Origin: an uncultured bacterium | Lineage (GTDB): Bacteria; Acidobacteriota; Thermoanaerobaculia; Multivoradales; JAHEKO01 | Direction: 5' to 3' | Length of the DNA: 43,129 bases | NCBI GenBank assembly: GCA_905479655.1 | Contig: CAJQNK010000007.1 | Location: forward strand, 1-43,129 | In this document: positions 29,679 to 35,373 of the stretch, piece after piece | Layout of the letters: the number at the start of each line of letters is the position of its first letter | Position numbering within the stretch: the first letter of the stretch is position 1 | The notes under the pieces: generated by a model | What the model was told of the DNA's origin: nothing | Seen by the model: the letters and a program-made list of their open reading frames with translations, nothing else | The model's database searches: none | Position numbers and translations under genes: made by a program

Positions 29679-31559
29679 CTACCAGGTGTAGCCGACACCG
29701 ACCTCGATGATGTCGGCGTCGTAGTCGTCGAAGTTGGACGCGTCCTCGTCGTAGTCGATCATCCGGTAGCCGAGGTGCAGGACGTAGGTCTTGCACACGC
29801 CGATGTCGGCGTACAGCCGGTAGTCGTCCCGAGCGAGGGCGAATGAGCCGCTGTTGTCGTAGAGGCGGAAGTCACCGCCCAGCGTCACCCGCTCGTTCCC
29901 GATCCAGCGGATCCGCCCGTCGATGAAGTCGGAGTCGGATTCGTAGAAGACCGGGAAGTCGAACGGCACGTCGCCACCGAACCCGGGGGCGGTCATGGCC
30001 ATCTGCACGATGTCGCGCTGGTAGTTGACGTTGGACCAACCCAGCGCGAAGTCGAACGCGTCGACGCGGTAGCCGATGCGCAGATTGAGCTGGTCGTAGT
30101 CGTAGTTCCAGTCCGAGTTGGTGTTCTTGATGTCCTGGATCTGGTAGAGCGCGCTACCCCAGAAGCCGTTCTCCAGGTTGACCTTGGCCTGCAGGCGATA
30201 GCGCTGCCGGTCGGTCGGCGAGGAGAGGGTGTAGGGGTCGTCGAACGAGCTGTCCTCGACGTCGAGGTCCAAGCGGAACATCTTGCTCGGCCGCCAACCG
30301 ACGACCGCGTAGTAGCCGGTCTGATCGGTGGTGTGGCTCTCGGAGTCGAGCTCGCCATCCAGGCTGATCGTGGTGTCCACGTCGCGCGACTCGTCGCGCA
30401 GGCCGACGGTGATCGAGAACTGCGACGTCGGTGCGTACTGGATTCCAGCCTCGAACGTCGTGGTGTCGATCTTGTAGCGTCCGATGTTGTCCTCCGCACC
30501 GAACATGAAGTCGCCGCTCTGGTCGAGGCTGTACTGGCGCAAGCCGCCGACCAGGGCCCACGTGTCGTTGAGAAGATACGACAGGTCGATGTCGAACAGC
30601 TCGAGGTCGCGGTCGATCGAACCGTCTCCCTCCTCGGCGGTCGTGAAGGGGGCGCCGCTGAAGCCGGTGCCCCCGGACGACTCCTCGGCCTTGAGGTCCA
30701 TGCCCAAGTTCTCGAGGGCTCCCTGGAAGGTCATCAGGAATCGCGGGTTGGGACGAGCGGTCAGGGTGACCTGGTGCCGCAGGCTGGTGTAGTCGTAGGG
30801 CTGATCCAGGAAGAAGAAGTCCACCACCGAGGAGTCCGTCGGATCCTCTCCCTGCGACTGGCCGGGCAGGAAGATCTCGTAGAGGTTCTCGTAGTCGGTG
30901 TAGGTCTCCTGCAGGATCAGGGTGGCCTTGTCCCACTTGTACTCGAAGGCGCCCGAGATCTGGTTGCTCGACTCGTCGATCGGCTTGTCGAGCTCGAACT
31001 CGTCGCGCTGGAGGTCGAGGGTCGTCGTGGATTCGCCGATCTTGGTGAAGCGGCTGAAGTCCAGGACGAACTTGGCGTTCTTGTTCATCCAGATGTCGAG
31101 CGAGGCGTCGTCCCGCACCCGGGTGAAGTCGAAGTGGTGGAAGTCACCCGCCAGGGCGTTGGCCGGGTCCCCGGACAACTCGACCGGCAGGATGATGTCC
31201 GAGTAGAAGTAGTCGGACTTGCGCCGGTCGTAACGGAAGTCGTAGCGGCCGGACTTCTGAATCGAGAGGCTGAGCGTCTCGTAAGGATCGCCGCCGAAGT
31301 TCGCGATGTTCAGGATCACCCGGTCGACAGCGCCTCGAAGCTCCGCCTCGGGGACGAAGTCGAAGTGCAGCTCGAAGAGCCGGGGGCCGCTGTCGTAGTT
31401 GAGATCCTCCTTGTATTTCGTCTCGGTGCCGCCAATGCTGACGTCGCGATAGCCGATCGAGAGGCTACCGTCCACCGAGCCGCTCTCCCCCTGAGCCACG
31501 ACGGGCGTCGCGAGCAGGGAGAGGATCGCCAGGAAGAGCCAGAGTCTTCTGTTGGTCAT
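29679..31559 (-). CDS. MtrB/PioB-like outer-membrane beta-barrel (porin of a cytochrome conduit)
   Basis: The 626-residue product has a signal peptide (FLAILSLLATPVVAQ) and alternating amphipathic strands throughout, rich in Tyr, Asp and Arg, ending VGVGYTW with the terminal aromatic residue needed for outer-membrane insertion. Size and position directly after a decaheme cytochrome match MtrB/PioB porins, which sheath the decaheme and let electrons cross the outer membrane. The N-terminal CxxC of Shewanella MtrB is missing; the only Cys is near the C-terminus in GVCKTYV. It is 15 bases downstream of the decaheme gene with an AGGAG site, so co-transcribed. Base and codon use look like the neighbours. 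Confidence 0.85.
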   Translation of the reverse strand: MTNRRLWLFLAILSLLATPVVAQGESGSVDGSLSIGYRDVSIGGTETKYKEDLNYDSGPRLFELHFDFVPEAELRGAVDRVILNIANFGGDPYETLSLSIQKSGRYDFRYDRRKSDYFYSDIILPVELSGDPANALAGDFHHFDFTRVRDDASLDIWMNKNAKFVLDFSRFTKIGESTTTLDLQRDEFELDKPIDESSNQISGAFEYKWDKATLILQETYTDYENLYEIFLPGQSQGEDPTDSSVVDFFFLDQPYDYTSLRHQVTLTARPNPRFLMTFQGALENLGMDLKAEESSGGTGFSGAPFTTAEEGDGSIDRDLELFDIDLSYLLNDTWALVGGLRQYSLDQSGDFMFGAEDNIGRYKIDTTTFEAGIQYAPTSQFSITVGLRDESRDVDTTISLDGELDSESHTTDQTGYYAVVGWRPSKMFRLDLDVEDSSFDDPYTLSSPTDRQRYRLQAKVNLENGFWGSALYQIQDIKNTNSDWNYDYDQLNLRIGYRVDAFDFALGWSNVNYQRDIVQMAMTAPGFGGDVPFDFPVFYESDSDFIDGRIRWIGNERVTLGGDFRLYDNSGSFALARDDYRLYADIGVCKTYVLHLGYRMIDYDEDASNFDDYDADIIEVGVGYTW

Positions 31560-31574
31560 TGCGATTCTCCTGCC

Positions 31575-32474
31575 CTATTTGAGGAAGACTGGACTGAAGT
31601 TGGAACCGTGGATCGACGAGTGGCAGTTGGTGCACTGGGAGCCCTGCGTGAACCGCGGTGGGGCGTGGAAGCCCGGAACGACGTTGTGGCACGAGTAGCA
31701 GAGCTCCGCCTGGTTCTGGAACGTCAGCATGTGGCGGTTCGGCGAGCCGTGGGGGGTGTGGCAGGCGACGCAGCCTTCCACCCGCACGGAGCCGTGCTCG
31801 TAGATGAACGGTCCACCCTTGTCCGTGTGGCAGTCCAGGCAGGCCTGTTGCTTGAACCCACCGAGCTGCCAACGGGGGGCCGGGTCGTGGGGGTTGTGGC
31901 AGGAGGCGCACTCCATGATGCCCTCCTGGAGGCGGTGCCTCTCGTTGAACTCGAACTGGCTGGCCACCCCCTTGTGGCACTGCACGCAGGCCGAAGAGCT
32001 CGCCGAGAGACCGATCAGCTCGACCGACCTCTCCGAGATCTTGAGCTGGCTGCGGGAGCCCGCCAGGGCCTGGTGGGACGAGTGGCAGTCGGTGCACGCG
32101 AGCCCGGCCTTGAAGTGGGGGCTGGCGTGGAACCGCGGGTTGGCATCGGCGTGGCACGTCATGCAGGCCTGGGACTTGACGTTCGCGGGATCGTCGTCCC
32201 GGAAGGCCAACATGGTGCCCTCGCCGCCACCCTCCTCGAGGTGCTGGGTGGGATCGCCGTGGCAGGCCGCGCAGCTGAAGTCGGCGCCGGCACGGGCCGC
32301 CAGCCCCTCGGTGTCGAGGGCGTTGTGCGGGCCGAGAGCGTGGACTTCGTGGCAGTCGGCGCAGACCGCGGCCGAGACCGTGTCGCCGTCCCCCTGGGGA
32401 GTCGCCAGCGCTGGCGCTGCCAGCAGCAGGGCGCCCACCACCAGGAGAAGCGGTGTCGCTTGAATTGCTTTCAT
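31575..32474 (-). CDS. Decaheme c-type cytochrome, MtrA/DmsE family
   Basis: The 299-residue product has a signal peptide (LLLVVGALLLAAPALA) and ten CxxCH motifs: CADCH, CAACH, CMTCH, CTDCH, CVQCH, CASCH, CLDCH, CVACH, CYSCH and CTNCH. Length and heme number match MtrA, DmsE and the cytochrome domain of PioA, periplasmic wires that insert into the MtrB-type barrel. The window has no outer-surface partner (MtrC/OmcA), so the terminal extracellular step is unknown. ATG at 32474 is preceded by AAGGAGGGG; a 34-nt hairpin lies in the leader and a TAGCAT box at 32560-32565. Electron export to minerals or electron uptake are both possible. Confidence 0.93.
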   Translation of the reverse strand: MKAIQATPLLLVVGALLLAAPALATPQGDGDTVSAAVCADCHEVHALGPHNALDTEGLAARAGADFSCAACHGDPTQHLEEGGGEGTMLAFRDDDPANVKSQACMTCHADANPRFHASPHFKAGLACTDCHSSHQALAGSRSQLKISERSVELIGLSASSSACVQCHKGVASQFEFNERHRLQEGIMECASCHNPHDPAPRWQLGGFKQQACLDCHTDKGGPFIYEHGSVRVEGCVACHTPHGSPNRHMLTFQNQAELCYSCHNVVPGFHAPPRFTQGSQCTNCHSSIHGSNFSPVFLK

Positions 32475-32496
32475 CTGTTCTACCCCTCCTTCCGGT

Positions 32497-32530
32497 CGAC
32501 TGGCCGAGATCGGAATCTCGATGCCAGTCG
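32497..32530 (-). promoter_or_regulatory. 34-nt leader hairpin upstream of the decaheme gene
   Basis: CGACTGGC plus CGAGAT pairs with ATCTCG plus GCCAGTCG across a CGGA loop, giving a 14-bp stem with one 2-base bulge. It ends 22 bases before the start codon, immediately ahead of the AAGGAGGGG site. A TAGCAT box at 32560-32565 would put the whole hairpin in the mRNA leader, where it could protect the message or respond to a signal. Confidence 0.55.
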
Positions 32531-32559
32531 TCGCCGGGTTCCGGATCGCTGTTGAGAGC

Positions 32560-32565
32560 ATGCTA
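32560..32565 (-). promoter_or_regulatory. Candidate -10 box (TAGCAT) of the decaheme/porin operon
   Basis: TAGCAT on the reverse strand predicts a transcript start near 32553 and a leader of about 80 bases that includes the hairpin. No -35 consensus is visible. Confidence 0.35.
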
Positions 32566-32894
32566 CGGCCTTGGCTTCCGGATATCACCCGTCGCCCGGG
32601 TGGTCGAGGGTGCGCGCTAGGGGAGGCCGCGGCCCACCCTTTGGGGCAGGTGGTGTCGTCTTTCCCCGAAGCGGACCCTTTCTGCTGGAGCTGCCACGTG
32701 AAATCGGGTCGCGATCGCGCCCGACCTCCACGAGACGGATCCGGTCGGCGAGTCGTCCGGGTGCGGGGGTGGTGCGCGGAATCCCACCCGTTCGGGCGGG
32801 CGCCGCTCGGTCGCCCCCGCGATGGGGCGCTCTCCGAGCTACCTCCGCGGCTTCCGCGAACTACCCCCGTGCATGTGGACCCGAGTCGACGGTC

Positions 32895-33087
32895 GGCCTC
32901 TAACCTGACCTTCTAACCAAGTCTCTACTGCGAAGCCGTATGTGCCTGAGTCTGCGGCGTTACGCTCCCGTCGGCCTCCTCGACGTACCGACAATACGCC
33001 TGCGTCGCCCTTGGTCGCAAGCCTTGCATCTTCAGGCACCTACGACCTCTCGCCACGACACCCGGTGAGAAGGTCAGGCTAGCAGCC
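32895..33087. repeat. 193-bp element with 24-bp imperfect terminal inverted repeats and nested stems
   Basis: The ends 32895-32918 and 33064-33087 are inverted copies matching at 20 of 24 positions, including an 11-base perfect core (CCTGACCTTCT). Inside are a perfect 8-bp inverted repeat GTGCCTGA/TCAGGCAC (32942-32949 and 33032-33039), then GGCGT/ACGCC, then GTCGG/CCGAC, so the stems nest. A GCAAG/CTTGC palindrome lies in the right arm. There is no transposase and no obvious target duplication. It could be a nonautonomous mobile element, a dispersed intergenic repeat, or a structured RNA. Short reverse-strand frames through it look spurious. Confidence 0.6.
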
Positions 33088-33276
33088 CGTGGTGAAAGGC
33101 GAGACACGCTACGAGCGCTGGCAGCCGAGATGCATCGCGGGCGGACTGTCGTCGCAGTTCGGAAACGCTGGTCTAGACCCGATCGGAGCGGTCTGACACC
33201 TGGCCTGCGGGTCGCCGGATCCTGGTCACCCAGGGCGGCTCCCCGTCTTTGTCTTCCGGGGTGGCGGGCGCTCCTG

Positions 33277-33282
33277 TAGAAT
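33277..33282 (+). promoter_or_regulatory. Candidate -10 box (TAGAAT) of the monoheme cytochrome gene
   Basis: TAGAAT lies 34 bases before the ATG at 33317 and is identical, with the following G, to the box before the NapC-like gene. The leader would be about 28 bases. Confidence 0.4.
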
Positions 33283-33316
33283 GCGGAGGCATCCTGAATG
33301 ACAGAAAGGAGATGCA

Positions 33317-33697
33317 ATGATCCGCAAGCATGATTCGAGGTCCCTTTGGTTGCTCACCGCGGCGCTGCTGCTGCCGGCGGTGCTCCTGCTCCTACCCGCC
33401 ACGACCACCCAGGCGGTGGCCGAGGAGGGCTCGATGGACGGTCAGGCCCTGTTCGAGGCCAAGAAGTGCAACATGTGCCACAGCATCTCCACGGCCGGCA
33501 TCGAGGCCAAGACGAAGTCGGAGAAGATGTTCGGCGGCGATCTGGTCGATCCCGACCTGACCGCCGAGCAGATGACCGCCTTCATCAAGAAGGAGGCCGA
33601 GAACAACGAGGGCAACATGCACAAGAAGGGGTTCACCGGGACCGACGAGGAACTCGCTGCCATCGTCGAGTGGCTGCAGGCCCAGAAGACCGGCTAG
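33317..33697 (+). CDS. Monoheme c-type cytochrome (class I), periplasmic
   Basis: The 126-residue product has a signal peptide (WLLTAALLLPAVLLLLPA, cleavage near residue 34-36) and one heme site CNMCH at C51-H55. The class I cytochrome c fold follows: a middle section with Met candidates (EGNMHKKGF likely gives the sixth ligand) and a C-terminal helix DEELAAIVEWLQAQ. It is probably a soluble periplasmic electron shuttle between the neighbouring multiheme complexes (inference). AAAGGAG precedes the ATG. It is the only forward gene inside the multiheme locus and has its own terminator. Confidence 0.92.
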   Translation: MIRKHDSRSLWLLTAALLLPAVLLLLPATTTQAVAEEGSMDGQALFEAKKCNMCHSISTAGIEAKTKSEKMFGGDLVDPDLTAEQMTAFIKKEAENNEGNMHKKGFTGTDEELAAIVEWLQAQKTG

Positions 33698-33720
33698 CCG
33701 AACCTTCTAACCGACGAAAA

Positions 33721-33760
33721 GAGCCTCGGGGCCGATTGGCCTCGAGGCTCTTTTTCTTTC
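33721..33760 (+). terminator. Intrinsic terminator of the monoheme cytochrome gene
   Basis: An 8-bp perfect stem GAGCCTCG/CGAGGCTC, extended by GGGCC/GGCCT to 13 pairs around a GATT loop (33721-33750), is followed by TTTTTCTTTC. It starts 23 bases after the stop codon. Confidence 0.9.
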
Positions 33761-33836
33761 GTGGGTCAGCGGCCGCGGGGCGGAGTCGAGTCCGACGCCG
33801 GCTACCCCGAGAGTTCTCCTCGGGACGGTCCGCCGG

Positions 33837-35243
33837 TCACTCGGCCGCGATCATGGCGAGGATCTCCGGCTCCTCCTCCTCCATGGCCAGCAGGGCGTGG
33901 CAGCCGAAGCAGTCCTGGGAGATCACCGCGCCGGAGGCGCTCTCGTGCTCTTCGTCGTGGCACCGGAAGCAACCGTCCGAGACCTCGTGACCGATGTGGT
34001 TCGGATAGGTGTTCCAGGTCACGTTCATCGTCGGGAAGACGTTGGTGGTCCAGATTTCGCCCAGCACGTCGGCGGCCTGCAGGACGGAGGTCTCGTGCGC
34101 TCCCCAGGTCTCGGGCTGCTGGTCCCTGTAGAAGGAGACCAGCTCCTCGCGGATCCCGGCCCTCGCGGCCTCGTGAGAGTCGTACGAGGCGCGGAGGATG
34201 CGGACGCCTTCGCGCTTGAGGTAGGGAAGAGCTCGGTCCAGCCGGCCCTCGGCGATCGCGTCGTCGATCTCGGTCGCCGGCTGGCCGTAGATGTGGGTCG
34301 GCCGGTTGTGACAGTCGACGCAGTCCATCACGCGCCACTCGAGCGGCTCGTCGGCGGTTTCGGGAGCCGGCTCCCCGGGCTCGAAGGTGGTCACCGCCCC
34401 GTCCTCGTCCGTCAGCTCGACCTCGTAGATGGTCTCGCGGGACGGGTCGGAGCGGTAGCGGACCTGGATCCGCGGGTCCACGTGCCAGTGGATGCCGTGG
34501 GCCTCCTCGCCGTCGACGCCGCCGACCCGCAGAACCAGGACGGTCTTCGTCTCGGTGTTCGCCTCGTCGGAGGCGAAGCGCGTTCGAACGTCGAGCTTGT
34601 CGCCGTGGAACTTCGTGGGCCAGTGGCACTCCTCGCAGGTCTCGCGGGCGGGGCGAAGGTTGTGCACCGGTGTCGGGATCGGTCGCGGGTAGAGGTCGAA
34701 GGTGGTGGAGACGACCTGCCAGGCTCCGGACAGCTTGGACTTGGCGTACCAGCCGGCGCCCGAGCCGATGTGGCATTCGACGCAGGCCACCCGCGCATGG
34801 GGCGAGTCGATGTAGGTGGTGTACTCCGGCGCCATGACGCTGTGGCAGGCGGTGCCGCAGAACTCGGTGGAGTCCATGACCTCGACGCCCTTGTAGGTGG
34901 CGAGCGCGAGGATGATCACGTTGACCATGGTCAGGAGAAGGACGACTGCCAGCGTCCTCTGCGTCGAGGACCGGTTGAAGTCGAGCACCGGCATCCGCGG
35001 CTTCCCGCTCTTGTTGCGGCGGGCGAGGTTGGCGCGGCGAGCCCCGATGGGGATCAGGATGAGCCCCAGGACGAAGAGCGCCGGCAGGATGAGGTAGGCG
35101 AGAATCCCGATGTAGGGCGAGCCCTCCGTTCCGATCAACTGCATGCCGGCCATGATGAGGATCAGGGTGGCGCTCGCGGTGGTCAGAGTGGTGCCCGCCA
35201 GGCTCAAGGGGTGGCGGGTCATGTAGTACATCAGTCGGCGCAT
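33837..35243 (-). CDS. NapC/NirT-like hexaheme membrane quinol dehydrogenase
   Basis: The 468-residue product has three membrane helices near 18-38, 43-67 and 97-116, then a periplasmic part with six heme sites: an unusual CxxxCH (C129, C133, H134), and CVECH, CEECH, CVDCH, CFRCH, CFGCH. The segment CVECHIGSGAGWYAKSKLSGAWQV matches NapC/NirT proteins, which take electrons from quinol and feed periplasmic reductases or outer-membrane conduits. Two extra N-terminal helices and the last two hemes go beyond classical tetraheme NapC. ATG at 35243 is preceded by GGGAGGAG, a 34-nt palindrome and a TAGAAT box. It lies 130 bases downstream of the 21-heme gene. Confidence 0.92.
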   Translation of the reverse strand: MRRLMYYMTRHPLSLAGTTLTTASATLILIMAGMQLIGTEGSPYIGILAYLILPALFVLGLILIPIGARRANLARRNKSGKPRMPVLDFNRSSTQRTLAVVLLLTMVNVIILALATYKGVEVMDSTEFCGTACHSVMAPEYTTYIDSPHARVACVECHIGSGAGWYAKSKLSGAWQVVSTTFDLYPRPIPTPVHNLRPARETCEECHWPTKFHGDKLDVRTRFASDEANTETKTVLVLRVGGVDGEEAHGIHWHVDPRIQVRYRSDPSRETIYEVELTDEDGAVTTFEPGEPAPETADEPLEWRVMDCVDCHNRPTHIYGQPATEIDDAIAEGRLDRALPYLKREGVRILRASYDSHEAARAGIREELVSFYRDQQPETWGAHETSVLQAADVLGEIWTTNVFPTMNVTWNTYPNHIGHEVSDGCFRCHDEEHESASGAVISQDCFGCHALLAMEEEEPEILAMIAAE

Positions 35244-35255
35244 GGGCTCCTCCCG

Positions 35256-35289
35256 GGCTGCTTCTGGGTCTCGGGACCTAGAAGCAGCC
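35256..35289 (-). promoter_or_regulatory. 34-bp near-perfect palindrome at the NapC-like gene's start site
   Basis: A 10-bp perfect stem GGCTGCTTCT/AGAAGCAGCC continues for five more pairs (one wobble) around a 4-base loop, 15 pairs in all. On the reverse strand it begins two bases after a TAGAAT box and ends just before the ribosome binding site, so it would overlap the transcript start. It could be a repressor operator or an mRNA 5' hairpin. No T-run follows, so it is not a terminator of the upstream gene. Confidence 0.55.
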
Positions 35290-35291
35290 TC

Positions 35292-35297
35292 ATTCTA
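35292..35297 (-). promoter_or_regulatory. Candidate -10 box (TAGAAT) of the NapC-like gene
   Basis: TAGAAT on the reverse strand, followed by G, matches the box of the monoheme cytochrome gene. It suggests the NapC-like gene has its own promoter besides any read-through from the 21-heme gene. Confidence 0.4.
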
Positions 35298-35373
35298 CGG
35301 GGTTGCGGTCCACTCGTGTCCGGTGCGGTAGCTTCCAGGCTCCGAGCGGGCCGGAGCCTCTTCGTGTCACCCG

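Larger units (their letters stand above)
32475..33316. other. 842-base gap between cytochrome genes, noncoding and rich in inverted repeats
   Basis: I see no convincing gene here. It holds the leader hairpin and promoter box of the decaheme gene (32497-32565), a 193-bp inverted-repeat element (32895-33087), and the promoter of the monoheme gene (33277-33282). A forward frame (32521-32916) contains a lone CWSCH at 32683-32697 but has no signal peptide or ribosome binding site; I treat it as unsupported. Bases 32900-33110 look less GC-rich than the coding flanks. Confidence 0.7.

Noticed and set aside
32839..33317. Short reverse frames across the inverted-repeat element
   Set aside because: No ribosome binding sites, domains or signal peptides; the nested palindromes explain the sequence better than coding.
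33702..33712. ACCTTCTAACC shared between 32908-32918 and 33702-33712, as a second copy of the element
   Set aside because: Only 11 bases match and the partner arm and internal stems are absent.
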